Below the pieces are notes generated by a model that was not told where the DNA came from, ran no database searches, and saw only the letters and a list, made by a program, of their open reading frames with translations. From positions 40,544 through 104,543 of the forward strand of contig JAHCHL010000012.1 in NCBI GenBank assembly GCA_026129745.1: a stretch of 64,000 nt of DNA, read 5' to 3'. Shown in pieces: positions 35,152 to 43,444 of this stretch; position 1 is the first letter of the stretch; each line of letters starts with the position of its first letter. The stretch is from Fimbriimonadales bacterium. GTDB taxonomy: Bacteria; Armatimonadota; Fimbriimonadia; Fimbriimonadales; ATM1. A program made the translations under genes and the position numbers.

Positions 35152-36084
35152 TTATTCACCTCCAGGGAGTATTTCTGCGCCATTGTGCGTCGCCCTGATC
35201 GTAAATCTCCCTCCTGGAAGCCGCACATTCTTAAGCGTGATGCTTTTCCATTGGGGTGGCAGGTTCGGTCGCACCGAAAGGCGATAGCCATATAGCAAGG
35301 GTTTCGACGCCGAATCGGCTTGTCCTTCATCCTTTTCGATGTGAATTCCAAGGAACCCGTACAGAACTGAAAGAAGGCACCCAGCGGCGCCGGTCGCGAA
35401 GTATACGTCATCGGTGCCTCTTCTTTCGCTGAACAACATGAACTCAGGCCGGACAAAGGGCCTCCAAGAGTCCTGCCAGAGATTGTAGGCCTCGTCCTTT
35501 CGGCCAAGCCTTGCTGCGATCACGGCGTGGATGCTGTCGGACATGGCAGGTCCGTGCGGTGTGATCTTGTCTCGATATCGATCGAACAGCTTCTCCGACA
35601 CAGGCCGGGGAAACGGCCATTCGAGGGGAAAGATAGACAGTACGGCCGCAGCCTGTTGGTATCCGGACACCGGGTCGCTGTCATAGGTCATCGGATCGCC
35701 TGCTCGGTTGGTGGGAATCTTGATGCGCGCAAGTTCTTGGGTCAGTTGAGATTCACCGCCTGATGCCTTGGCCAAGATTTCGCCGGATCTGATTGCAAGG
35801 AGATTTGTAACTAAGTCGTTGTCTCTAAGCTTTCCTTCGTCTGGACTGACGACACTGAGTAGCTCGAGTTGCCCGTTTCGGTCCGTCACTCTTTCTCTGA
35901 AATATTCCGCAATGCTTCGAATCAATGGCAGAGCAGCTGAACGATCGACCAATCCGAACGCAATAGCCTTGTCGAGCCACCAACTCACCCAGCCGCTGAT
36001 GTGAATCGCTTCCCTAAACTCTGGCTGAGGTCTTGTCCGTCGCCAACAGAGCCCGTTTCCCATGGGATTCTCACGCGTCGACAT
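35152..36084 (-). CDS. GH65-like glycoside hydrolase/phosphorylase, C-terminal part after a frameshift
   Basis: 310 residues read from ATG at 36084, in a different frame from the preceding ORF and overlapping it by 14 bases. It contains the second half of an (alpha/alpha)6-barrel: FREAIHISGWVSWWLDKAIAFGL, then VVSPDEGKLRDNDLVTNLLA, where GH65 enzymes carry the general acid Glu (here in SPDE), and SIHAVIAARLGRKDEAYNLW. The C-terminal ~60 residues match the small beta domain of GH65 proteins. It lacks a ribosome-binding site and the N-terminal domain, so it is the natural continuation of the ORF at 36071-37156. Either the gene is a pseudogene or there is a single-base sequence error. Confidence 0.75.
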   Translation of the reverse strand: MSTRENPMGNGLCWRRTRPQPEFREAIHISGWVSWWLDKAIAFGLVDRSAALPLIRSIAEYFRERVTDRNGQLELLSVVSPDEGKLRDNDLVTNLLAIRSGEILAKASGGESQLTQELARIKIPTNRAGDPMTYDSDPVSGYQQAAAVLSIFPLEWPFPRPVSEKLFDRYRDKITPHGPAMSDSIHAVIAARLGRKDEAYNLWQDSWRPFVRPEFMLFSERRGTDDVYFATGAAGCLLSVLYGFLGIHIEKDEGQADSASKPLLYGYRLSVRPNLPPQWKSITLKNVRLPGGRFTIRATHNGAEILPGGE

Positions 36085-37156
36085 CAGAAACGAGGATGCG
36101 CCAATCCGTCGCTCCTTTTGCGGCGGCGGGCCTTATAAGCACATAAGCGGGAAGCATCCAGGCTTCTGCGTCCCAAAAACGATGTCCGCTGTACTTGTCG
36201 CTGCTGAGCGCCATCGGAGGCATTTTTGAAGTTGGCGACATATACAAGTAAAAAAGGAACGACCGAATTGCTTGCTGGTCTTCTACCGGGCCCTCGATTT
36301 CGATGTCCGTCGACCAACGGTCGTTCCAAACTTCGCGTGATTCCGAGACTACGCCATCGAACCACTTGCTGTCATTGCTGCCGACGCTGGATGTTGTTTC
36401 GAACACAACCGTACCTGCAGGCAATTCACCTTCGAACAAGAAACCTCTACCTGACACGGTTGACTTCGGGCTTGATCTCGATGGCGACCATGAACCATTA
36501 GGGGCCTCTGACCATCGAGAGCGAAAGTTGATCAACACATCTTCTGGTTCTCCAAGAGACTTCGCCTCGGCTGAAGAAACTCTTTTTGCAGGGCATTCGA
36601 GCGTGAAGTCGCTCCAGCTTGCTGGACTATCTCCGGAAAGGTTTGCGAGTTCAGTCGGCACCCCAATCCATATTTTCAGCGAGCGCTTTCGAGGAGAACT
36701 TAGTGTCACACGCTGAGCAACGCGCGGCGACTGCGCATGAACAATCGTCTCGATGCGAACAGCCAGATCATCAAATTTAGAATTTGTTTCAAGAAGTCCA
36801 GTTCGAAAATCCAACCGCGATTCGTATTGGGTTGGAACATCGGATAGAATCGACCGCTCATCGATCCAAACCTGCATCGATGCAGGATGCGGTATGCGAA
36901 GCAATGAGTTGTTTGACATGAGAAACGCCGGCATACTCGTTCCATCGGGAGCGCATCCGAGACCTGAATGCGAAATGCGCAATCCAAGTCGAGAGTTCGC
37001 TAAATAGGCTGGTGGGCCGGTTGGTGCAAGACTTACTGCTGCCCAAGGTTCAGCCCTTACGATAGGCTTTGGCTTGACTTCTGCCGCTGACTGTCGATCG
37101 CCTCGAGCACAACCCACGGCAAGCGGGACGAGCAACACGATCCACAAATGCCGCAT
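36071..37156 (-). CDS. GH65-like glycoside hydrolase/phosphorylase, N-terminal part (frameshifted)
   Basis: 361 residues from ATG at 37156. A lipoprotein signal peptide ends in PLAVGC. The beta-sandwich domain typical of family 65 follows (YLANSRLGLRISHSG; QVWIDERSILS; ESRLDFRTGLLETN), then the start of the barrel, IRSFLFYLYMSP...GHRFWDAEAWMLPA, a strong GH65/PGGHG-type motif with the substrate-contact Trp and Asp. The frame ends at DVDA, just where the barrel should continue; the next ORF resumes in another frame. Exported disaccharide- or glycoprotein-glycan-cleaving enzyme if restored. Confidence 0.75.
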   Translation of the reverse strand: MRHLWIVLLVPLAVGCARGDRQSAAEVKPKPIVRAEPWAAVSLAPTGPPAYLANSRLGLRISHSGLGCAPDGTSMPAFLMSNNSLLRIPHPASMQVWIDERSILSDVPTQYESRLDFRTGLLETNSKFDDLAVRIETIVHAQSPRVAQRVTLSSPRKRSLKIWIGVPTELANLSGDSPASWSDFTLECPAKRVSSAEAKSLGEPEDVLINFRSRWSEAPNGSWSPSRSSPKSTVSGRGFLFEGELPAGTVVFETTSSVGSNDSKWFDGVVSESREVWNDRWSTDIEIEGPVEDQQAIRSFLFYLYMSPTSKMPPMALSSDKYSGHRFWDAEAWMLPAYVLIRPAAAKGATDWRILVSDVDA

Positions 37157-37165
37157 ATGCAAATT

Positions 37166-38110
37166 TTACAGCGGGTTGGCTTCCAAAAACCTTTCAGCCT
37201 CGATCGCTGCCATGCAACCTGTTCCGGCTGCAGTTACGGCTTGTCGATAGACATGATCCATGACATCGCCGCATGCAAAAACTCCGGGAATCTTTGTTTT
37301 TGTGCTGTGCGGTTCAGTCAATAGATAGCCGGAATCGTCCGAATCGAGCCACTTCGTAAACAGCGAGCTGTTTGGTTGGTGGCCGATTGCAATGAACACG
37401 CCATCTATCTCCATTTCCCAAGACTTGTCTTCGACCGTACTGGACAGTCTGACACCTGTTACTTTACGCATTGGCTCTGTCACGCCGAGAACCTCTTGCA
37501 GGCTGGCGTTCCAAATAAACTCGATTTTATCGTTTGCGAATGCCCGATCTTGCATGATTTTGCTCGCCCTCAACTGGTCTCTTCTGTGAACGACTATGAC
37601 TTTCTCAGCATGTCTCGTCAGATAGTTGGCCTCTTCCATCGCGGTGTCTCCTCCACCCACCACGATCACTTTCTTTCCTCGAAAAAAGAAACCGTCGCAA
37701 GTAGCACATGCGCTCACACCAAATCCACCAAACTCCTTTTCGCCAGGAACACCCAACCACTTTGCGTCTGCTCCTGTGGCGACAATGAGAGTTGATGCCA
37801 GCACTTCCCTCTCATCTGACTTCACTCGAAAGGGACGTCCCGATAAGTCGACCTCCGTCACCATTTCGTCAAATATCCGAGTTCCAAATCGCTCAGTCTG
37901 CTTTCTAAACAGCGCCATCAGTTCAGGACCCATGATCCCGTCCGGAAACCCGGGATAGTTCTCGACATCGGTTGTTATCATTAGCTGCCCGCCAGGCTCC
38001 CTGCCCGAAAACAATAGCGGCTCCAGGTTTGCTCTGGCGGCATAAAGCCCGGCTGTGTATCCTGCCGGGCCTGAACCTACGATCACGACTTCTTCGATCT
38101 TTTCGCTCAC
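37166..38110 (-). CDS. trxB: Thioredoxin reductase
   Basis: 314 residues from GTG at 38110. FAD-binding GSGPAGYTAGLYAARA at the N-terminus, redox-active CATC (Cys135, Cys138), NADPH-binding GGGDTAMEEANYL with HRRDQLRAS, and FACGDVMD near the C-terminus. It passes electrons from NADPH to thioredoxin. Ten bases upstream of the GH65-like gene on the same strand, which may be incidental. Confidence 0.96.
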   Translation of the reverse strand: MSEKIEEVVIVGSGPAGYTAGLYAARANLEPLLFSGREPGGQLMITTDVENYPGFPDGIMGPELMALFRKQTERFGTRIFDEMVTEVDLSGRPFRVKSDEREVLASTLIVATGADAKWLGVPGEKEFGGFGVSACATCDGFFFRGKKVIVVGGGDTAMEEANYLTRHAEKVIVVHRRDQLRASKIMQDRAFANDKIEFIWNASLQEVLGVTEPMRKVTGVRLSSTVEDKSWEMEIDGVFIAIGHQPNSSLFTKWLDSDDSGYLLTEPHSTKTKIPGVFACGDVMDHVYRQAVTAAGTGCMAAIEAERFLEANPL

Positions 38111-38445
38111 AGATAGACTTTACTCAACTGAAGCATAGCAAGCAAAGATATCTGGCTGAATGAGGTGGAGATTCGTGTGGCACAGAGTTTGCAATGCGTG
38201 TTTCGTCGGCAGATTTCTGTCGAAAAGTAGCAGCAACCAGCCTAACCCTCCATTCGTTTGGCCGGCGTCCTCTTTCGACGTCGGCCTTCGTTTTTTTTGG
38301 TTCCCGATCTTTTGCCGGGTAACCAACTGGTCGGCGGCGGAATAGTGAATCCGGCTGAGGCGGCCCGCCACTCCCATCGCGGGAATCGCCGGTCGTCTCG
38401 CCATAGAAGCCTTGGCCTGGTCGCCACGCTTTGTGGAGAGAGACA
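38111..38445 (+). other. 335-base spacer between trxB and the TAT-exported protein gene, structured leader
   Basis: No coding frame is convincing here. A strong intrinsic-terminator hairpin (38260-38298, listed separately) points towards the downstream gene. Upstream of it lies a possible weaker stem (TTTCG near 38200 with CGAAA near 38221). Downstream of it the sequence is GC-rich up to GGAGAG, the ribosome-binding site of the 38446 gene. I could not match the segment to a known riboswitch class. Confidence 0.45.
38260..38298 (+). terminator. Intrinsic terminator / possible attenuator
   Basis: The 10-bp stem GGCCGGCGTC (38260-38269) pairs with GACGTCGGCC (38277-38286) with one G-U pair and a 7-base loop, followed by TTCG and eight T (38291-38298). 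The only gene upstream on this strand would be an unannotated short RNA; otherwise the site acts within the leader of the 38446 gene. Confidence 0.75.
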
Positions 38446-39702
38446 ATGGGAATATCAAGAAGAGACTTTTTCAGAACAGCAGGACTCGCTGCACTTGCGT
38501 CGTCGGTGCCGGTAGCAATCAAATCCAAAGCCAACGCTGCGCCCGTTCAGCCTCACTACCGAGTCAAGACATTTGGTGCAAACTTGAGCACCTACTGCTT
38601 TGACAAGAACAGTAGGATTCGAAAAGACCAGATTCAACAGATCAAGCGCTGGGGATTCAAGAAGCTAAGGGACAATGCCGTCCATATCAATTGGCCGCTG
38701 TACGACTTAAATCACGCGAGAGCTGTCACTCAGGAGTGCCTCGAACAGGGCATCCAGTACACCATCAATGCGGTATTCGTCAACCACGGAATCCAAAACC
38801 ATCTCACCGCAGATCAGTGGGCAGCGGTACGTGCCCGATACAACGGAAACTCTGGATACGCGATGATCGCGACTGCCGCAATGGCAATCGGACTTAATAA
38901 GCAGCCATTTTGCAATTTCATCATTGATCAAGCCCAACAGCAGCGCGCCGCATATCCGCAAGGCGTGAGAATGCAGGCGTTCAATGGGCCGGAAATCGAA
39001 GGGTTCTTGCCCTGGAATATGTACGATGAAGAGTTCCGTGCGTTCTGGAGAAGCATTCAAATCGATGTCCCAGAGCAAGGCCCTGATCCTGCTCCACTAA
39101 ACAGCTGGATCAAGTCGAACTACGAAAACTTCAGAAACCAAGTGAAGTCGATTTGGGGCAATCCGTGGCTCGACCGATCTACCCACATGTATGAATACAT
39201 CGGGTCGTGGGGACAAAGGCTCTACGTATCGCCGGGCGCCAATGAAGATCAGCAGCCGATCATCACAGAGTGGGGTGCAAACAGAGATGAATGCCAAAAT
39301 CTTGAGAACGTATATCGAACTCTACCCGTTCGCATGATCGAACACAATGCGAATGCCGGTGTACTTGTGACTGATTCGACTGGATCCTATAACATCCTTG
39401 AGATGTTTCTACATGAACCACTTGACAGAAGGTTCATCGACCTTTGGCAACAAGGAAGAACGCAATTGCTCTGGAATCCAAGGCAATACTCAGCATTAAT
39501 TGCGAGCATGACCGACAACCGAGGGCACTGGGAAGTCCACAGCGGGGTCTTCATGGAGCCAAACATTGCGACAATTATTCTCGAATCCATGCAATCGCTT
39601 TCCGGGGGAAGCGGCCAGAGCGCACCACCAAGGGGAATTCTCAATCCAGGTCGCTTGCCACTCTACTCGTCAGTTCCGCACGAGTATAAGCAAGCGGCCT
39701 AA
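38446..39702 (+). CDS. TAT-exported putative TIM-barrel glycoside hydrolase
   Basis: 418 residues from ATG at 38446, which has GGAGAG about ten bases upstream; an upstream ATG at 38431 would place five residues before the signal. ISRRDFFRTAGLAALASS is a twin-arginine signal. The mature protein follows a beta/alpha rhythm (KRWGFKKLRDNAVHINWPLYD, YTINAVFVNHG, QPFCNFIIDQAQ). FNGPEIEG and PIITEWGAN are placed where clan GH-A glycosidases carry the acid/base and nucleophile glutamates. I infer a clan GH-A-like enzyme; no numbered family is recognised. Its stop codon overlaps the relic described at 39699-39797. Confidence 0.6.
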   Translation: MGISRRDFFRTAGLAALASSVPVAIKSKANAAPVQPHYRVKTFGANLSTYCFDKNSRIRKDQIQQIKRWGFKKLRDNAVHINWPLYDLNHARAVTQECLEQGIQYTINAVFVNHGIQNHLTADQWAAVRARYNGNSGYAMIATAAMAIGLNKQPFCNFIIDQAQQQRAAYPQGVRMQAFNGPEIEGFLPWNMYDEEFRAFWRSIQIDVPEQGPDPAPLNSWIKSNYENFRNQVKSIWGNPWLDRSTHMYEYIGSWGQRLYVSPGANEDQQPIITEWGANRDECQNLENVYRTLPVRMIEHNANAGVLVTDSTGSYNILEMFLHEPLDRRFIDLWQQGRTQLLWNPRQYSALIASMTDNRGHWEVHSGVFMEPNIATIILESMQSLSGGSGQSAPPRGILNPGRLPLYSSVPHEYKQAA

Positions 39703-39797
39703 CGATCCCAATCCTCCACCTCCAAGCTGACTGTCTCAACAATCTCTCCTGCAGTCAACTTGATGTGATAGCGCCCCGCAGGAATCGTTCCTGCGGG
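39699..39797 (-). pseudogene. Relic of a second VPS10/BNR protein C-terminus
   Basis: Read on the minus strand, this segment encodes PAGTIPAGRYHIKLTAGE, IVETVSLEVEDWDR and a stop. It matches the last residues of the intact protein at 40857-43379 (PAGVVPAGRYLVKLTAGE, IVETANLHVEDWER). At DNA level 39731-39763 is identical over 33 bases to 40889-40921. The frame has no start and no upstream continuation; the PD40 lipoprotein gene lies immediately upstream. It is a decayed or truncated paralogue. Confidence 0.8.
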
Positions 39798-39799
39798 GC
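39773..39799 (+). terminator. Perfect 12-bp hairpin after the TAT-protein gene
   Basis: Bases 39773-39784 and 39788-39799 are perfectly complementary (GCCCCGCAGGAA and its reverse) with a 3-base loop TCG. On the plus strand it is followed by TGTCAGTTTTCC, so it may stop transcription from the 38446 gene. It is built from the coding relic (the GTIPAG codons); the intact VPS10 gene has a less perfect version at the same place. Confidence 0.55.
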
Positions 39800-39836
39800 T
39801 GTCAGTTTTCCTTCTCAAGCACAGACAATGAAATGA

Positions 39837-40742
39837 TCAGCGCCACGAAGGATTGAAGTCACCACCAGCACTATTTGAAACATTCTGCTGATTTGCTCCG
39901 TTCGCGCTCATCACAAAAATCTCGAAATTTGAGGTCCTATTGCTCGAGAACGCTAATTGAAGCCCATCAGGCGACCAAGCTGGGTCCCTATCGTTCGCAG
40001 CATCGTTGGTCAAGCGAACCAAGTTGGTTCCGTCTGGATTGACGAGATAGATCTCTGAATTGCCATCGCGACTGGTCTGAATGGCTATTCTGGATCCATC
40101 GGGCGACCACGCAGGATTCGAGTTTCCAGCAGCATGGATAGTTATCTTCGTCTGGTTCGTGCCATCCGCATTCATCACGTAGACTTCAAGGTTTCCGTCT
40201 CGACTGCTTGTGAAAGCAATCTTCGTGCCGTCAGGGGACCACGACGGTGCGAAATCCCCAAATGGACCGACTGTCAGGTTTGTCTGGTTCGTGCCATCTG
40301 CGTTCATCACATAGACTTCGTAGTTGCCATCGCGCTCGCTTGCGAAAGCGATTTTCGTTCCGTCTGGCGACCACGCGGGATCGAAGTCAGGACCAAGGCT
40401 GTTTGTTAGCCTCGTTTGATTTGTCCCATCCACATTCATGACATAGATCTCTTCGTTTCCATCGCGCTCAGAAACAAATGCAATCTTAGTCCTGTCAGGG
40501 GATAGAGAAGGGCTATAGTCATCGCCAGAGTGGGTAGTTAGCCTAAGAACATTGCTTCCGTCAGCATTCATTATGTAGATATCATACGTCCCGGTTCGAT
40601 TGCTTTCGAAAACAATCTTAGAAATAATTCCTCCCTGCGTACATCCGCCTGCGAGCACTCCAAGCGCAAGCACAGGCAGCCAACAGTTTAGCCTTCGACA
40701 ACACTCAATGTTTGGTTTCGATTTTGTATTGTTTGGATGCAT
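39837..40742 (-). CDS. PD40 (TolB-like) beta-propeller lipoprotein
   Basis: 301 residues, start preceded by AGGAG about seven bases upstream. A lipoprotein signal ends in LAGGC. The rest is six near-identical repeats of ~42 residues, each with a variant of '[10 protein letters not shown].......[19 protein letters not shown].EVYVM', the TolB/PD40 propeller repeat, giving a six-bladed propeller on the envelope. The repeats are so alike that recent internal duplication is likely. Probable role is a protein- or glycan-binding scaffold. It sits between an intact VPS10-type gene and the relic of another. Confidence 0.85.
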   Translation of the reverse strand: MHPNNTKSKPNIECCRRLNCWLPVLALGVLAGGCTQGGIISKIVFESNRTGTYDIYIMNADGSNVLRLTTHSGDDYSPSLSPDRTKIAFVSERDGNEEIYVMNVDGTNQTRLTNSLGPDFDPAWSPDGTKIAFASERDGNYEVYVMNADGTNQTNLTVGPFGDFAPSWSPDGTKIAFTSSRDGNLEVYVMNADGTNQTKITIHAAGNSNPAWSPDGSRIAIQTSRDGNSEIYLVNPDGTNLVRLTNDAANDRDPAWSPDGLQLAFSSNRTSNFEIFVMSANGANQQNVSNSAGGDFNPSWR

Positions 40743-40856
40743 ATTTGGACTCCTACTTTTCCAATCTTACTGGGGCAAACTTGCACAATCAAAGCAAAAC
40801 GGATTCACATCGACTATCATTCGCTCTATTTGCAACATTGGGTGATCTGCTCCTGA

Positions 40857-43379
40857 TTAGCGCTCCCAATCTTCCACGTGCAGGTTGGCTGTCTCAACAA
40901 TCTCTCCTGCAGTCAACTTGACGAGATAGCGCCCTGCGGGAACCACTCCTGCAGGGCGTCCTTGTTGCGCTCTGACGCGCAAATTCCAACGCACAACATT
41001 GATTCCAGCATTCTTTGGGCCTTGCAATTCGGCGATGGCTTCACCGAGTGAGTTAATTATCTCGATCTTCACCTCTAATCCGGCCCCTTTCGTGTAGTAG
41101 TAAATCGATGCGCCGTCCGGTGGATTTTCTCCAAGGTATCGCCGATGGCCTTGAAAGGGATCAAACATGTTCGAAATGTAATTGAACGCCAGCGCACGAG
41201 TGGGGCGGAACAAGTGAACGTCCTTTTCCATAACCCTTGGACTGAGTTGGCGAAGCGGAGTCAAGTCCGCAATGAAGATCCCGCGCCCGTGGGAACCGAG
41301 AATGAGGTCGCTCTCTCGATCGTGGATGATGAGATCCTGAATGGGTGTTGTGGGCAAGCCGTTTGTCAATCGGCTCCAGTTGTTGCCACCGTCTATGGAG
41401 ATGTGGGCGCCAAGCTCAGTTCCCACGATGAGCAGATTCGGATTCATCCGGTCCTCGCGAACTACTGCAATCGGTTCGTTCGGAAGATTCCCAACGATGC
41501 TCGTCCAAGTCTCTCCAAAGTCTGTCGTTTTGAAAAGCAATGGTCTGAAATCGTCTTCACGGAAGCCGGTGTAAGCAACATATGCCGTTCCATCAGCGTG
41601 GTGGGACGCGATCACTCGGCTAACCCACCAATGGCGAGGCACACCGGCAATGTTCTGATTGACTTGTGCCCAGTTTGCCCCGCCGTCACGTGTAACCCAA
41701 AGGTTGCCATCGTCGGTTCCAGCCCATAAAATCCCAGGCTTTCGGGGCGATTCATCGATCTTCGTAATGGTGCAGTGAGGGACATTCCCGCGAATCTTTG
41801 TGGCGTCTTGCGTTGACAGGTCCGGGCTGATCGTCGTCCAGGTGTTGCCTCGATCGAGGGAGCGGTGAACCCGCTGCGATCCTGCATACACGATTCGAGA
41901 GTTGTGCGGCGAAACGACAATGGGCGTCAGCCAATTCCATCGCGAACCCTGCTCGCGCGGGCGAATGCTTCGTGAAGTCATCGTTTTCTGGTCGAACCTA
42001 ACAAGCGCACCGAACTGCGAGGAAGTGTAGATTGTAAACGGGTCTTCGGGGTCGGGAACCGTATACATTCCGTCACCGCCAATGACATTGTGCCAAAACT
42101 GATTTGAAATCCCGGACTGCACACGTGTTCGAGAAGGCCCGCGCCAAACACCGTTGTCTTGGAATCCGCCCATGATGTTGTACGGCACTGCGTTGTCTGC
42201 ACCAATGGCATAGAACTGGCAAATTGGCAGGTTGTTGACGAAGTCCCAAGTTTCGGCATCATCATGGCTAATGTAGAAGCCACCGTCGTTTCCGAGCAAC
42301 AGCCGGCCCTTGTTGACTGGATCGATCCAAAGAGCGTGATGATCGACATGCACGAGATTCGCAATCGATCGATATGTCTTGCCACCGTCATCGCTGCGCA
42401 TGAGTGGAACGCCGAGAACATATATGCGGTCTGCATTGTGCGGATCTACACGTATTTGGCTGTAATAGTAACCGCCCGGGACGGAGGTTGTGTTTACTTT
42501 TGTCCAAGTGTTGCCCGCATCATTGCTTCGATACACTTCGGGTCCGACGCGTGGAGTTCGGTTGTCGATCGTCGCATAGACAATTCTGGAGTCTTTCGGA
42601 AATATGTCGATGCCAATGCGCCCAACGTTCTCGCCTTCCGGCAATCCGCCGCTCAGCTTCTTCCAGTTCTTTCCACCATCTGTGGTCTTGTAGATTCCTG
42701 AACCAACGCCGGAATCACGAATGTTCCAAGGACGGCGAAGCCTGTCGTAAGCACCTGCATAAAGAACATTGCTGTTCTTTGGGTCCATTTGAATCTCAAT
42801 GAAGCCGGTGGTCTCGTTGTCTCCCCTCAAGACCAAATTCCATGTCTGTCCGCCATCAGTCGTCTTGTAAACACCGCGTTCGCCGCCCGGCCGATAAAGC
42901 GGACCCGCAGAAGCCACGTAGACGATATTAGGATTCCTGTGGTCGATTGCAATCCGCCCAATGTGAAGGCTTTCCTTCAAACCCATATGTTGGAACGTTT
43001 TTCCACCGTCGACCGACTTGTAAACGCCATCACCCCAATGGCAGCTCCTTTGGTTGTTGTGCTCGCCTGTACCGACCCAAACGATGTCGGGATTGGACTT
43101 GGCAATCGCAACGTCCCCAAGCGACACGGTGCCGTAATTGTCGAAAATGGGAGTCCAAGTCGTACCGTTGTTAGTTGTTTTCCAAAGTCCGCCTGATGCT
43201 GCCGCGACGTAAACTGTCGTCGGCTGTGCAGTATGCGCTTCGATGTCGATTACTCGGCCGCCGACAACCGCTGGGCCAACTGAACGAAAGCGAAGGTAGC
43301 TGAGTAGTGAGTCGTTCTGTGCAGACAAAGACGTGGCGCAAGCCAACGCCATCATAAGCGCAAAGGTTATCCGTTTCAT
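40857..43379 (-). CDS. VPS10/BNR-repeat propeller protein, secreted, with C-terminal Ig-like domain
   Basis: 840 residues from ATG at 43379 (MKRITFALMMALACATSLSAQ, a clear signal peptide); a TTG at 43403 is upstream. Numerous BNR/Asp-box repeats occur (GVYKSVDGGKTF, GVYKTTDGGQTW, GIYKTTDGGKNW, HRSLDRGNTW, LWVTRDGGANW, HISIDGGNNW), so two sortilin/VPS10-like propellers are expected. The ~100 C-terminal residues (KIEIINSLGEAIAELQGPKNAGINVVRWNLR...VPAGRYLVKL) look like a FlgD/Ig-type domain. The family often includes xyloglucanase-like enzymes, but catalytic aspartates cannot be fixed by eye. Confidence 0.85.
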   Translation of the reverse strand: MKRITFALMMALACATSLSAQNDSLLSYLRFRSVGPAVVGGRVIDIEAHTAQPTTVYVAAASGGLWKTTNNGTTWTPIFDNYGTVSLGDVAIAKSNPDIVWVGTGEHNNQRSCHWGDGVYKSVDGGKTFQHMGLKESLHIGRIAIDHRNPNIVYVASAGPLYRPGGERGVYKTTDGGQTWNLVLRGDNETTGFIEIQMDPKNSNVLYAGAYDRLRRPWNIRDSGVGSGIYKTTDGGKNWKKLSGGLPEGENVGRIGIDIFPKDSRIVYATIDNRTPRVGPEVYRSNDAGNTWTKVNTTSVPGGYYYSQIRVDPHNADRIYVLGVPLMRSDDGGKTYRSIANLVHVDHHALWIDPVNKGRLLLGNDGGFYISHDDAETWDFVNNLPICQFYAIGADNAVPYNIMGGFQDNGVWRGPSRTRVQSGISNQFWHNVIGGDGMYTVPDPEDPFTIYTSSQFGALVRFDQKTMTSRSIRPREQGSRWNWLTPIVVSPHNSRIVYAGSQRVHRSLDRGNTWTTISPDLSTQDATKIRGNVPHCTITKIDESPRKPGILWAGTDDGNLWVTRDGGANWAQVNQNIAGVPRHWWVSRVIASHHADGTAYVAYTGFREDDFRPLLFKTTDFGETWTSIVGNLPNEPIAVVREDRMNPNLLIVGTELGAHISIDGGNNWSRLTNGLPTTPIQDLIIHDRESDLILGSHGRGIFIADLTPLRQLSPRVMEKDVHLFRPTRALAFNYISNMFDPFQGHRRYLGENPPDGASIYYYTKGAGLEVKIEIINSLGEAIAELQGPKNAGINVVRWNLRVRAQQGRPAGVVPAGRYLVKLTAGEIVETANLHVEDWER

Positions 43380-43444
43380 GTCCTGTTTGCTGTGCCCCTC
43401 CAAGAGCCTGCGTACTGTACCGGTTTGAATCGACCTTATGTTCC

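Noticed and set aside
38150..38345. Possible c-di-GMP (GEMM) riboswitch in the leader
   Set aside because: Only short stretches such as CACAGAG and AGCCTAACC resemble it; the key GCAAAGCC core is absent.
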